Assembly: GCA_910580225.1 (NCBI GenBank)
Contig: CAJTXE010000027.1
Span: 1 to 64,000, forward strand
DNA from: an uncultured Acetatifactor sp.
GTDB lineage: Bacteria > Bacillota > Clostridia > Lachnospirales > Lachnospiraceae
Length of the DNA: 64,000 nt
Direction: 5' to 3'
Positions 46,116 through 54,357 of the stretch are shown in pieces. The notes under the pieces are model-generated. The model ran no database searches, was not told the origin of the DNA, and was given only the letters and a program-made list of their open reading frames with translations. Made by a program: the position numbers and the translations under genes. Positions within the stretch are counted from its first letter, which is position 1; each line of letters begins with the position of its first letter.

Positions 46116-46144
46116 TTGGCAAATAGACAGATAGATGGTATAAT
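46116..46144 (+). promoter_or_regulatory. Promoter of tRNA-Gly
   Basis: TTGGCA (46116-46121) and TATAAT (46139-46144) are 17 bases apart, 24 bases before the tRNA 5' end. Confidence 0.8.
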
Positions 46145-46168
46145 TAATTTCGTTAAAGAAATAAGCCT

Positions 46169-46239
46169 GCAGATATAGTATATCGGTAGTACATCAGCTT
46201 CCCAAGCTGAGGGGGTGGGTTCGACTCCCATTATCTGCT
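46169..46239 (+). tRNA. tRNA-Gly(CCC)
   Basis: The acceptor arms GCAGATA and TATCTGC pair perfectly with T as the discriminator. The anticodon stem TCAGC/GCTGA holds the loop TTCCCAA, giving anticodon CCC for glycine GGG codons. The T arm is GTGGG-TTCGACT-CCCAT. CCA is not encoded. It has its own promoter and terminator. Confidence 0.93.
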
Positions 46240-46243
46240 TATG

Positions 46244-46288
46244 AAAGGCCGTACATTCCTCTTTGAAAAAGAAATGTGCGGTCTTTTC
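46244..46288 (+). terminator. Terminator of tRNA-Gly
   Basis: GAAAGGCCGTACATT pairs with AATGTGCGGTCTTTTC through one or two G-T pairs, and is followed by ATTTGTTATTAT. It lies just after the tRNA. Confidence 0.7.
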
Positions 46289-46319
46289 ATTTGTTATTAT
46301 AATCTGTCACCGGAAAACA

Positions 46320-46889
46320 TCAATCTATTCCGCTGCAGCCTTTCAGAATTTCCTCCAGTGTCCTGGGCGTATAATTCATATAGCGCATCATAACCCCACA
46401 GTTATACATATTACATGGCTTATCATATAAACTCTCCATCTCGTACTTCACCCGCTCCATCATATTCCACTCGAAACTGCTGTGTACATGGCCATATAAG
46501 TGATACCAGCCATAATAATGATGGTTGAAACAGGGAATGGGATAATGACTCAGCACAATTCCTTTTTTGTCCGGAATTAAAATCTCCTTATAATCCGTAA
46601 TCTCTGCAAACAGGGCCTGCACTTCTCTGTTTTTCAGCAGCCTCTTATCATGATTTCCCACAATCAGATGTTTGATGCCATTCAGTCCTTTTACAATTTC
46701 CATGGTTTTTGTAGCATTGAGCCAGCTGATGTCTCCCAGCACAAACACTTCATCATCCATTCCCACTGCGCTGTTCCAGTTTTCCGCCAAAACTCTGTCA
46801 TGCTCCTCTATGGTCTGAAAAGGCCTGTTATCAAAAGCCAGAGCATTCTCATGGCCAAAGTGCATATCCGCAATAAAATAAAATGCCAT
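46320..46889 (-). CDS. Metallophosphoesterase (YfcE/MJ0936-like)
   Basis: Motifs of the calcineurin-like family are in order: FIADMHFGHENAL, FVLGDISWLN, LIVGNHDKRLL, VLSHYPIPCFNHH and HLYGHVHSS. The short length (189 residues) and FGHEN motif match small phosphoesterases sometimes encoded in phage or stand-alone. The ATG has AGGAGGCGGA before it. It lies 18 bases after the isochorismatase-like gene and is probably co-transcribed. The substrate is unknown. Confidence 0.9.
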   Translation of the reverse strand: MAFYFIADMHFGHENALAFDNRPFQTIEEHDRVLAENWNSAVGMDDEVFVLGDISWLNATKTMEIVKGLNGIKHLIVGNHDKRLLKNREVQALFAEITDYKEILIPDKKGIVLSHYPIPCFNHHYYGWYHLYGHVHSSFEWNMMERVKYEMESLYDKPCNMYNCGVMMRYMNYTPRTLEEILKGCSGID

Positions 46890-46907
46890 TCCGCCTCCTT
46901 CTGCTCG

Positions 46908-47438
46908 TCATTCACCATAAATGTCTATCTGACACATTTTCATGGTCTCCAGCGCGGCCTGATGAGTCCCAGGGGTAACTCCTGCACAGCAGGAAGCATC
47001 CACCGAAATCCGCATCTCCGGAAAATGTGCTTTCAACAGCAATGCATTAGATACCACACAGATATCCGTGCACAGCCCAATCAGTTCTACCTCAATCTCT
47101 TCTTGTTCCCGGATTCTGCGCAGTTCCTCCACCAATTGAGTGGAGCCGAAAGTGGGTTTCTCAATGGTTTTATAATCCTTCTCTGACAATGCATACAAAA
47201 CTTTCCCGTTTAAAAGCCACCCCTGGGTACCGCCGATACAATGAGGCACCGGTAATTTCTTTCCCTCAGCTGTGTTCAGATAATCAGAATGATGCGTATC
47301 AAGCGTTGCCAGAATCCGACCGTCGAATCCTGCTATCTTTGATACCACATTGCCCACAATTTCAACAGCCTCTTGTGTTCCCAGCGCACCGTCAACAAAA
47401 TCATTCTGCATGTCTACCACGATCAATATTTTCTTCAT
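46908..47438 (-). CDS. Isochorismatase-family cysteine hydrolase (nicotinamidase-like)
   Basis: The Asp-Lys-Cys triad of the family is visible: Asp in IVVDMQNDFVDGALG, Lys in KTIEKPTFGSTQL and Cys in LIGLCTDICVVSNALLLK. The metal-site DTHHSDY matches nicotinamidases, so conversion of nicotinamide to nicotinate for NAD salvage is plausible, though other amidases share the pattern. It starts after AGAGGAGGAAGT and precedes the phosphoesterase gene by 18 bases. Confidence 0.88.
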   Translation of the reverse strand: MKKILIVVDMQNDFVDGALGTQEAVEIVGNVVSKIAGFDGRILATLDTHHSDYLNTAEGKKLPVPHCIGGTQGWLLNGKVLYALSEKDYKTIEKPTFGSTQLVEELRRIREQEEIEVELIGLCTDICVVSNALLLKAHFPEMRISVDASCCAGVTPGTHQAALETMKMCQIDIYGE

Positions 47439-47454
47439 ACTTCCTCCTCTCTTT

Positions 47455-47489
47455 GCAAAAAACCCGGCAGATACTCTGCCGGGCCTTTT
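47455..47489 (-). terminator. Terminator of the infC-rpmI-rplT operon
   Basis: CCCGGCAGA (47463-47471) and TCTGCCGGG (47475-47483) form a strong hairpin; on the minus strand it is followed by six T residues. It lies 13 bases after the rplT stop codon. Confidence 0.92.
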
Positions 47490-47495
47490 ATCCTA

Positions 47496-47852
47496 TTATG
47501 CCACTTTGCTCTTTGCAAGCTCTGCCAGGGTCTTAAAGCCCTCCGCATCATTCACTGCCATTTCAGCAAGCATCTTTCTGTTAATCTCTACACCTGCCGC
47601 TTTCAGCCCATACATAAACCTGCTGTAAGACAATCCATTAATCCTGGCTGCCGCATTGATACGTGCAATCCAAAGCTGTCTGAACTGACGCTTCCGCTCT
47701 TTCCGTCCCGCATAAGCACTTGCAAGTGCCCTCATAACGGACTGCTTTGCAATTCTGTACTGCTTGCTCCTTGCTCCCCTGTAACCCTTTGCAAGTTTTA
47801 ATACTCTGTTATGTTTTTTTCTGGCATTCAAACCGCCTTTTATTCTTGCCAT
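47496..47852 (-). CDS. rplT: 50S ribosomal protein L20
   Basis: The 118-residue basic protein (MARIKGGLNARKKHNRVLKL, RQLWIARINAAARINGLSYS) matches bacterial L20 over its full length. L20 is an assembly protein of the large subunit that also represses its own operon by binding the leader RNA. The gene is third in infC-rpmI-rplT, after TTAGGAGGAGATCAGGA. Confidence 0.98.
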   Translation of the reverse strand: MARIKGGLNARKKHNRVLKLAKGYRGARSKQYRIAKQSVMRALASAYAGRKERKRQFRQLWIARINAAARINGLSYSRFMYGLKAAGVEINRKMLAEMAVNDAEGFKTLAELAKSKVA

Positions 47853-47917
47853 TCCTGATCTCCTCCTAACTTTAATCCTGTAACCACTGTTCTAAATATT
47901 TGCATACCATTCCCGGC

Positions 47918-48118
47918 TTACTTCAAATAGGGCAAAATCTTCTTCATATTCTTTACATTGGTTGCATCTGTCATAGCAGGCTTTCTCAGATTACGTTTTG
48001 TCTTCGCACTCTTCTTGGTCAGTATGTGGCGCTTATAAGCCTTATTTCTCTTTAACTTACCGGTTCCTGTCACTTTAAAACGCTTTGCAGCCGACCTGCT
48101 TGTCTTCATTTTAGGCAT
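47918..48118 (-). CDS. rpmI: 50S ribosomal protein L35
   Basis: The 66-residue basic protein (MPKMKTSRSAAKRFKVTGTG, KAYKRHILTKKSAKTKRNLR) is a full-length L35. It starts after TATAGGAGGAATGTGTT and lies between infC and rplT, as in most Firmicutes. Confidence 0.98.
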   Translation of the reverse strand: MPKMKTSRSAAKRFKVTGTGKLKRNKAYKRHILTKKSAKTKRNLRKPAMTDATNVKNMKKILPYLK

Positions 48119-48175
48119 AACACATTCCTCCTATACTTTAAATTATCTATTTTAACTTTTTCAGCCAGAGAATCT

Positions 48176-48198
48176 GCTGGATAGCGCAGCTATCCAGC
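48176..48198 (-). other. 10-bp perfect hairpin after infC
   Basis: GCTGGATAGC and GCTATCCAGC are separated by three bases, beginning nine bases after the infC stop. There is no T run, so it is more likely an RNA processing or stability signal inside the operon than a terminator. Confidence 0.6.
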
Positions 48199-48206
48199 GG
48201 ACATTT

Positions 48207-48713
48207 CTAACGCTTTTCAGTTAAAAACATAGTCATACTTCTGCCTTCCACCTTAGGCGCCTTCTCCACCACAGCAATATCGGAAAGATCCTTTGCAAAA
48301 TCATCCAGAATATGCTTGCTATTGTTCATATGGGCAATCTCACGTCCACGGAAACGAAGTGTTACTTTCACCTTATCGCCTTTTGTGAGAAATTTCCTTG
48401 CCGCGTTTATCTTGGTATTGAGATCATTGGTGTCGATATTGGGCGACAGACGGATTTCCTTGATCTCAATGGTCCTCTGCTTTTTCCTGGCCTCTTTTTC
48501 CTTTCTGACCTGTTCATACTTGAACTTGCCGTAATCCACAATCTTGCACACGGGCGGTTTTGCGGTAGGGGCAATCTTCACCAGATCCAGACCTGCTTCC
48601 TCTGCCAGCCGCATAGCCTCCCTGGAAGACATGATGCCAAGCTGTGCACCGTCTGCACCGATCAGGCGCACTTCCCTGTCCCTAATCTGTTCGTTAATCA
48701 TTAAATCGCTAAT
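48207..48713 (-). CDS. infC: Translation initiation factor IF-3, AUU start
   Basis: The sequence INEQIRDREVRLIGADGAQL, IDTNDLNTKINAARKFLTKG and VKVTLRFRGREIAHMNNSK is IF-3. I set the start at ATT (48711-48713), giving the N-terminus (M)SDLMINEQ. The ribosome binding site GGAGGT lies eight bases before the ATT but 20 bases before the first ATG (48701), so the ATG cannot use it. An AUU start is the known, nearly universal device by which IF-3 limits its own translation. The length from ATT is 168 residues. First gene of the operon, behind an L20-type leader. Confidence 0.9.
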   Translation of the reverse strand: MSDLMINEQIRDREVRLIGADGAQLGIMSSREAMRLAEEAGLDLVKIAPTAKPPVCKIVDYGKFKYEQVRKEKEARKKQRTIEIKEIRLSPNIDTNDLNTKINAARKFLTKGDKVKVTLRFRGREIAHMNNSKHILDDFAKDLSDIAVVEKAPKVEGRSMTMFLTEKR

Positions 48714-48905
48714 GGTTCCGTACCTCCATACAAATGTATTAATTTAGAAAAATAAAAAGTGGACAACACCGTCATCCACTTAAACTCACCCAACAAAAAC
48801 ACACTAAAACCCTGTGCAAAACAGTTGAAATAGATAACGCTTACCAGCTCTATTGCCGTAAGGTGAGAGTGGATACTCTACTTGCTCCGCATTGTTTTCA
48901 CATGC
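48714..48905 (-). ncRNA. L20-type leader of the infC operon
   Basis: About 190 bases lie between the promoter and infC. They contain an early stem region (AGAGTATCCACTCT) whose ATCCAC word can pair with the GTGGAT of the downstream terminator stem, so two alternative folds exist. The place, length and terminator match the L20 leader of Firmicutes, in which L20 binding favours early termination. The match was made by layout and pairing, not by a covariance model. Confidence 0.75.
48746..48781 (-). terminator. Attenuator hairpin in the infC leader
   Basis: AAGTGGA (48757-48763) and TCCACTT (48775-48781) pair, and the minus strand continues with TTTTTATTTTT. It lies about 35 bases before the infC start and is the likely L20-controlled stop. 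Confidence 0.82.
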
Positions 48906-48911
48906 TTTATT

Positions 48912-48940
48912 ACTATAGCACAGGTTTCGTTTTCTGTCAA
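48912..48940 (-). promoter_or_regulatory. Promoter of the infC operon
   Basis: On the minus strand TTGACA (48935-48940) and TATAGT (48912-48917) are 17 bases apart, a strong sigma-A promoter. Transcription would start near 48905, leaving a leader of about 190 bases. Confidence 0.88.
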
Positions 48941-48994
48941 GAAAACATTCTCAAGTTTTCCTGATTATTTTTTTCATTTTTTTCGTTTTTCCTC

Positions 48995-49022
48995 TTGCAT
49001 TTTTTTCTCACCGTGGTACAAT
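48995..49022 (+). promoter_or_regulatory. Promoter of tRNA-Val(CAC)
   Basis: TTGCAT (48995-49000) and TACAAT (49017-49022) are 16 bases apart, ending nine bases before the tRNA. Confidence 0.6.
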
Positions 49023-49031
49023 AAGATACAT

Positions 49032-49105
49032 GGAAGCATAGCTCAGCCGGGATGAGCGTTCGCCTCACACGCGAAAGGCCAGGGGTTCGAGCCCCCTTGC
49101 TTCCA
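49032..49105 (+). tRNA. tRNA-Val(CAC)
   Basis: Acceptor arms GGAAGCA and TGCTTCC pair perfectly, with A as discriminator. The anticodon stem TTCGC/GCGAA holds loop CTCACAC, so the anticodon is CAC for valine GUG codons. The T arm GGGGG-TTCGAGC-CCCCT is regular. Confidence 0.94.
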
Positions 49106-49123
49106 TTTTTTGTTTGGTAAAAT

Positions 49124-49170
49124 AAAATGCAAAGTCCGCTGTTCCATCGCGGACTTTGCATTTTTCTTTT
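49124..49170. terminator. Bidirectional terminator between tRNA-Val and hybrid kinase
   Basis: ATGCAAAGTCCGC (49127-49139) and GCGGACTTTGCAT (49149-49161) are perfect inverted copies flanked by A runs on one side and T runs on the other, so it can end both the rightward tRNA transcript and the leftward kinase transcript. The kinase stop codon lies inside its T run. Confidence 0.92.
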
Positions 49171-51778
49171 ACAAACGCATATATTTTTCCAATTGCCGGC
49201 ATACTTCTCTGACATCAATCGGTTTTGCCACATGAGCATTCATACCACAATCCAGACATTTCTTTACATCCTCGGAAAAAGCATCTGCCGTCATCGCAAT
49301 AATGGGCAGCGATGCATCCTCCCGCTGCAGCGCACGGATCGCAGTTGTCGCCTGATAACCATTCATCACAGGCATCCGGACATCCATCAGAATCGCATCA
49401 TAATAATAGGGAGCGGAATGCTGGAATTTATCCAGACAGACCTGGCCGTCTTCAGCCCATTCAAGCTCCAGCCCCAGTGCAGAGAGAAGTTCATTGGCAA
49501 TTTCCCAGTTAATCTCGTTATCCTCTGCCAGCAGTATTCTTTTACCGCTCAGTTCAACCCGTTCCGGCCCGGTGGTGTTCCCGATTTCCTTCCCTTCCGC
49601 CGCATCTCCGATATAGGGTTTCAATCCATAAAACAAGGTGGATTTAAAAAGAGGTTTTGCAATAAAACCTGTGACTCCAGCTTCCCGGGCCTCATCCTCA
49701 ATTTCACTCCAGTCGTAAGCAGAAATCAGTAAAATGGGAATATCTTCTCCATAAAGCCTGCGAATCTCTCTGGCAGCGGCAATACCATCCTTTCCAGGCA
49801 ATTTCCAGTCCAGCAGAATAATCTGGTAATCATCCTGTCTAAGATGCCGCTCTTCCACCTTCCTGACTGCATCTTCCGCGTTCAGGCACCAGTCCGGATT
49901 CACTCCAATGGATTTAAGAGATGCCACCGCACTCTCACAAAGCTGCTCATCATCATCCACTACCAGCATATTCCAATTGGGCAATACCATATCCATTTCC
50001 TGTATTGTCGCCTTTAACAAATCCAGCACTACATGGAATTCACTGCCCTTTCCAAGTTCGCTGTTTATGCTGATTGTGCCCTCCATAGCATCCACGATAT
50101 ATTTTGTAATGGCCATACCCAAACCGGTACCTTCTGTCTTCTGGACTCTGGCAGTGTCTTCCCTGCTGAAAGAATCGAAGATTTTCTTCTGATACTCCTG
50201 GGACATACCGATCCCGTTGTCCTTCACAATCAGATGTGTCCGGATATAATCCTCTCCTCTGGGAGATTCCTCCTCATACAGGGCGACAGAAATGATCCCT
50301 TTCTCAGGTGTAAATTTCACCGCATTTCCCAGCAGATTAATCAAAACCTGGTTCAGACGCACACTGTCACAGCATACATTTTCCACCGAAATATCATGTA
50401 TAGATATATTGAAATGCTGCCCTTTTGCCTTTACCTGAGGCTGTACAATACTCACAATACTGTCCATCACTTCGCGCAGAGATACCTGATCCATATTCAG
50501 AGTCATCTTACCGCTCTCAATCTTGGACATATCCAACACATCATTGATAAGTCCCAGCAAATGCTTACTGGACAGGGCAATCTTCCGCAGGCAGTTCTGT
50601 ACCTGGTCCATATTGTCCATATTAGTAATCGCAATGGTAGTCATCCCTACAATGGCATTCATCGGAGTTCGTATATCATGACTCATATTGGAGAGGAATT
50701 CACTCTTGGCCTTATTGGCATGTTCAGCTTCCCGCCTGGCAGCTTCCGCCGCACGCCTCTCCTGATTGGCAATCTCACTGGCCTGTTTCAATGCACTCAT
50801 CTGGCTCTTGGCAATCCTGAGACTCTGTGCAAATACACCCAACAATACCACCAACAAAACCGCACAGACAAAGTACACCCTGTGCGTCCAATCCTGCCCC
50901 ATTTCCATAATCAGCACATCCAGAGACGCAAAAGGCAAAACCGTGACCAGATACCATTCGCTGTAGGGAAGATTAACGCAGTACAGATGGAATCTTGAAC
51001 CCTCTCCTTTTAGAACCGCAGAATAATCTTCATCCTTCTCCATGGCCGCCTGCAGTTCCTCCACATACTTCTCCCCCGCTCCTATATCCTGTCCGTCAAA
51101 GGCTTTGTAAACGTTTTCAAAGTAATTCCCATTTACTCTTTCATTACTGCGCAGGACATAGCTGCCATCCTTTCGGATGATATAAGAATCCACCAACGTG
51201 GTTTCCTCGTCCAGAAAAAGAATACTGGTCATATATTCCGTAGAAAAACCCCCTACCAGAGATACACACGACTCTCCATTCTCCATTACTCCTGTATAGG
51301 GCGTGCTCAGCAGAACAACACCGTTCCCTTCTGCATCCTTTGCCACGGAAATCTTCTGCTCCCCGCGGCCGAGACTCGCCAGGAAGGGTTCCGGATCCAC
51401 CACCTTTATGGGTTCTCCGTATATCATTTCAAACTCACCGTCCGCGGAGCAGAATGCCAGACTGCTGAATCCTCTGGCTTTTGCACTGTACTCCAGTTCC
51501 TGCTGCTCCCCCTCCCTGTCTCCTGCTTCAGCCTTGACCGTATCTGCGATTGCACCGATCTGGGATAGACGCAGTCCTATAACTGTCTCATAATGAAGAA
51601 CCATCTGTTCATTCATACCGTTCATATAGAGCTTGCCCACTTCTTCTATGGTATCCGCACTTTTTTTATTCATATATGTAGACAGTGATGTAAACAGTCC
51701 GACAGTCAGTATGACAGCCCCTATAATGCTGACAATCAGAAAGCGGATTGATTTATCTTCTACTCGCTTTTTTTTCAT
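49169..51778 (-). CDS. Hybrid sensor histidine kinase with two receiver domains
   Basis: The 869-residue protein opens with a membrane helix, then an external sensor of about 240 residues (probably a double-Cache fold) and a second helix (VYFVCAVLLVVLLGVFAQSL). A coiled coil leads to the H-box NMSHDIRTPMNAIVGM, then the ATPase boxes (LINLLGNAVKFTPEKG, KDNGIGMS, GTGLGMAITKYIV). Two receivers follow: one with LVVDDDEQL and IILLDWKLPG, one with LLAEDNEIN and AILMDVRMPV; both keep their Asp and Lys (FIAKP, HVAKP). There is no output domain, so signalling probably runs through protein contacts. It is monocistronic, start AGGAGGAAATGGAAGG. Confidence 0.92.
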   Translation of the reverse strand: MKKKRVEDKSIRFLIVSIIGAVILTVGLFTSLSTYMNKKSADTIEEVGKLYMNGMNEQMVLHYETVIGLRLSQIGAIADTVKAEAGDREGEQQELEYSAKARGFSSLAFCSADGEFEMIYGEPIKVVDPEPFLASLGRGEQKISVAKDAEGNGVVLLSTPYTGVMENGESCVSLVGGFSTEYMTSILFLDEETTLVDSYIIRKDGSYVLRSNERVNGNYFENVYKAFDGQDIGAGEKYVEELQAAMEKDEDYSAVLKGEGSRFHLYCVNLPYSEWYLVTVLPFASLDVLIMEMGQDWTHRVYFVCAVLLVVLLGVFAQSLRIAKSQMSALKQASEIANQERRAAEAARREAEHANKAKSEFLSNMSHDIRTPMNAIVGMTTIAITNMDNMDQVQNCLRKIALSSKHLLGLINDVLDMSKIESGKMTLNMDQVSLREVMDSIVSIVQPQVKAKGQHFNISIHDISVENVCCDSVRLNQVLINLLGNAVKFTPEKGIISVALYEEESPRGEDYIRTHLIVKDNGIGMSQEYQKKIFDSFSREDTARVQKTEGTGLGMAITKYIVDAMEGTISINSELGKGSEFHVVLDLLKATIQEMDMVLPNWNMLVVDDDEQLCESAVASLKSIGVNPDWCLNAEDAVRKVEERHLRQDDYQIILLDWKLPGKDGIAAAREIRRLYGEDIPILLISAYDWSEIEDEAREAGVTGFIAKPLFKSTLFYGLKPYIGDAAEGKEIGNTTGPERVELSGKRILLAEDNEINWEIANELLSALGLELEWAEDGQVCLDKFQHSAPYYYDAILMDVRMPVMNGYQATTAIRALQREDASLPIIAMTADAFSEDVKKCLDCGMNAHVAKPIDVREVCRQLEKYMRL

Positions 51779-51844
51779 CCTTCCATTTCCTCCTGGACGA
51801 ATTTCTCAACCCAAACAGTGCGAAATCCGGCTGCTCTCATAGAA

Positions 51845-51888
51845 CAAAACGACGCGAAACCTAAACTTCTGCAGTCAGATTTCGCGTC
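51845..51888 (-). terminator. Terminator of tRNA-Leu
   Basis: GACGCGAAA (51851-51859) and TTTCGCGTC (51880-51888) pair perfectly, followed on the minus strand by GTTTTGTT. Confidence 0.72.
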
Positions 51889-51894
51889 ACATCC

Positions 51895-51978
51895 TGCGGA
51901 AGATGGGACTTGAACCCACACGGCATTGCTGCCACAAGATCCTTAGTCTTGCTCGTCTGCCAGTTCCGACACTTCCGC
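51895..51978 (-). tRNA. tRNA-Leu(AAG)
   Basis: On the minus strand acceptor arms GCGGAAG and CTTCCGC pair, with A as discriminator. The anticodon stem CAAGA/TCTTG holds CTAAGGA, so the anticodon is AAG (read as inosine at its first base) for leucine CUU/CUC. A long variable arm is present, as in all leucine tRNAs. Confidence 0.93.
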
Positions 51979-51998
51979 CTGTGCTTTGCACAATTGAT

Positions 51999-52027
51999 AT
52001 CTTAACATCATATACCGCAAAAGTCAA
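51999..52027 (-). promoter_or_regulatory. Promoter of tRNA-Leu
   Basis: On the minus strand TTGACT (52022-52027) and TAAGAT (51999-52004) are 17 bases apart, 20 bases before the tRNA. Confidence 0.75.
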
Positions 52028-52054
52028 TTGTTTTTTTATTTTTTTAACCAGATT

Positions 52055-52792
52055 TTAAAGCAGTTTAAGCGCAGATGTCATTTCCTCATTCTTCACCTTC
52101 AGGATGACAGAAGAAATCTGACCTGAAATCTCCTCCTCCACTTCAATCACCAACACCACCTCCACATTTCCGCCTGCCGGTACACTCCCTCTGTAAGTCC
52201 CCATATCATCCAGAAGCATCGTGGTAAGTGCCCTTCTGGAATATGACTCATTCACCGTAACATTAAATACCGCACCGGAAGACAGAATATCCACTTCCTG
52301 TTCCTCACTGCCTGGATTGGTAAGAGAAAAATGCAGGACCAATAATTTCTTCCCGGCAGAAGCATTCAGCGCAAAATACTCTTCTCCTGCAGGATAACTG
52401 TCCGTAATCTCCTGTGCTACATATGCCAGTTCCAATCCCTCCGGCAGCCCCATCACTTCCTCCGGCGTACAGGCAGAAGCAGTTCCCTGGGTGCCGTCGG
52501 AATCCAGCTCCACCACCGGCGTATCGTCCACCGGCGCCATCCCGGTTACTTCCTCCGGTTCCGGAGACGCCGAAGGATCTTCCCCCAAAACCGACTCCTC
52601 CAGCAAAGTCAGGTCCATCAGACGACTCCTGTGGTTGATATCATATTTCATCATGGTCAGTGCCACATATTCCCCCACTGCCTGTACTTCATCCTGCCTC
52701 AGCTCCGGAATCTGGTTCTCCGCGCATCCTGTCAGCCCGGTTAACAGCAACATTGTCGTCACTACAATTGAAGTTCTTCTTTTACCTGCCAT
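52055..52792 (-). CDS. Lipoprotein of unknown function
   Basis: The signal (SIVVTTMLLLTGLTGCAEN) has lipobox LTGC, so the protein is lipid-anchored on the outer face. A helical segment (EYVALTMMKYDINHRSRLMD) leads to an acidic, Pro-rich stretch (DPSASPEPEE, VDDTPVVELDSDG) and then a beta-rich domain (KKLLVLHFSLTNPGSEEQEV, VEVVLVIEVEEEIS) that resembles DUF5067/DUF4352-type immunoglobulin-like lipoprotein domains. The ATG follows GAGGAATTGATAAA. It is a single gene between tRNA-Leu and hflX. Confidence 0.75.
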   Translation of the reverse strand: MAGKRRTSIVVTTMLLLTGLTGCAENQIPELRQDEVQAVGEYVALTMMKYDINHRSRLMDLTLLEESVLGEDPSASPEPEEVTGMAPVDDTPVVELDSDGTQGTASACTPEEVMGLPEGLELAYVAQEITDSYPAGEEYFALNASAGKKLLVLHFSLTNPGSEEQEVDILSSGAVFNVTVNESYSRRALTTMLLDDMGTYRGSVPAGGNVEVVLVIEVEEEISGQISSVILKVKNEEMTSALKLL

Positions 52793-52932
52793 TTTATCAA
52801 TTCCTCACCTGTTTCATAATCTGACACGGCTCCTCCCGCCCGAATCGAAAAGGATGCACCGACTAAATCTCATAGGTTTATCATACACCAATTTTCATTT
52901 ACCGGCAAGCCCCAAACTTTTCTGGCCCCTCT

Positions 52933-54246
52933 TTACACACAATATTTTTCAGCATCACCCTTATGACATCTGACCCGCATCCAGACACCGGAATCCCGAT
53001 ATTCCTGTTCTAGAACCGTGGCATTCTCCATAAAATAGGAAACGATGTTTCCTTTGTCATATGGAACGATAAATTCCCTTTCTACTCTGTCCGCATATAC
53101 AGCTTCCGTGATCATTCCCGCCAGCTCCTCTATCCCGCATCCCACTGAAGCCGCCATATAGATCTGTCTCTCCTTTTGCTTGGGGAGATGATCCATCCTG
53201 ATCTTATCCGCTTTATTGTAAACCGTTATCCTTGGAATCTCTCCCGCTTCCAGGCTTCTCAATGTCTCATTCGTCACTTCCATCTGCTGCTTATAATGCT
53301 CATCGGAAAAATCAACCACCTGAACAATCAGGTCCGCATTCCGGACTTCCTCTAACGTAGAACGGAACGCCTTTACCAATCCATGAGGCAGTTTATCGAT
53401 AAATCCTACTGTATCTGCCAGAAAAAAAGGCTTGTTGTCAGCAGCTGCCTTCTCCTCCCGCCCATTGCCTTCCGGATAAATCACCCGCACGCTGGTGTCC
53501 AGGGTGGCAAAAAGCATATCCTTCTCCAGTACGGTTTTTTCACGATTTTCACCGTACCGCCCCAGCATATGATTCATTATGGTGGATTTCCCCGCATTGG
53601 TATACCCCACCAACGCTACCTTCGGAATTCTGGATTCACTGCGCTTTTTCCTCATATTCTCCCTTCTGCGGGAAATATCCTCCAAATCCTTCTTTAATTC
53701 CGTTATTCTATGCTCGATTTTACGCCTGTCCAGTTCCAGTTTCGTCTCTCCTGCACCTTTATTGCTTACACTCCCTTTCCCGCCTGCACTGCCTGCGCTG
53801 CCGCCCTGTCGGCTTAAATTCTCACGCATCCCGATCAGTCTCGGCAGGAAATACTGCAGCCGGGCCGCCTCTACCTGAAGTCTGGCTTCCTTTGTCCTTG
53901 CCCGCAGAGCGAAAATGTCCAGAATCAAGTTGGTCCTGTCCAGAATCGGCAGTTTCAGCTCCCGCCCCAGATTCCGCATCTGGGACGGAGTGAGAGCATT
54001 GTCAAATATAATCTCCTCCGCCCCGCACTCCAGGGCATATTCCCGGACCTCTTCCACCTTGCCGCTACCAATGTAAAAAGCATTGTTCACATTTTCCATA
54101 CGCTGCGTTATAATACCCGTCACCTGTTTGTCCGCCGCTTCCGCCAGACTCTTCAATTCCTCCATGGAATGGTCGAAATCCGGTTCCTCTCCCGTGTCCA
54201 ATCCGACCAGAAGCACTCTGGCATCAAAAGTTTTCTCATCCCTCAT
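52933..54246 (-). CDS. hflX: Ribosome-associated GTPase HflX
   Basis: The N-terminal HflX domain (LKSLAEAADKQVTGIITQRM, FYIGSGKVEEVREYALECGA) and glycine-rich linker (GGSAGSAGGKGS) precede the GTPase: G1 GYTNAGKSTIMN, G3 DTVGFIDKLPHGLVKAFRST, G4 NKAD. HflX rescues stalled or stressed ribosomes by splitting them. The length of 437 is normal. Start follows GGGAGAATAAT. It is not coupled to its neighbours. Confidence 0.96.
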   Translation of the reverse strand: MRDEKTFDARVLLVGLDTGEEPDFDHSMEELKSLAEAADKQVTGIITQRMENVNNAFYIGSGKVEEVREYALECGAEEIIFDNALTPSQMRNLGRELKLPILDRTNLILDIFALRARTKEARLQVEAARLQYFLPRLIGMRENLSRQGGSAGSAGGKGSVSNKGAGETKLELDRRKIEHRITELKKDLEDISRRRENMRKKRSESRIPKVALVGYTNAGKSTIMNHMLGRYGENREKTVLEKDMLFATLDTSVRVIYPEGNGREEKAAADNKPFFLADTVGFIDKLPHGLVKAFRSTLEEVRNADLIVQVVDFSDEHYKQQMEVTNETLRSLEAGEIPRITVYNKADKIRMDHLPKQKERQIYMAASVGCGIEELAGMITEAVYADRVEREFIVPYDKGNIVSYFMENATVLEQEYRDSGVWMRVRCHKGDAEKYCV

Positions 54247-54357
54247 ATTATTCTCCCGTCTTATATTCCTTTCCCCTGTATTCCAATCTGTCCGCTGCTC
54301 CGTTTCTCCGTAAGAAATTCAGGGCACATACTGCCACGCGCCATCTGTCTCCAACGG

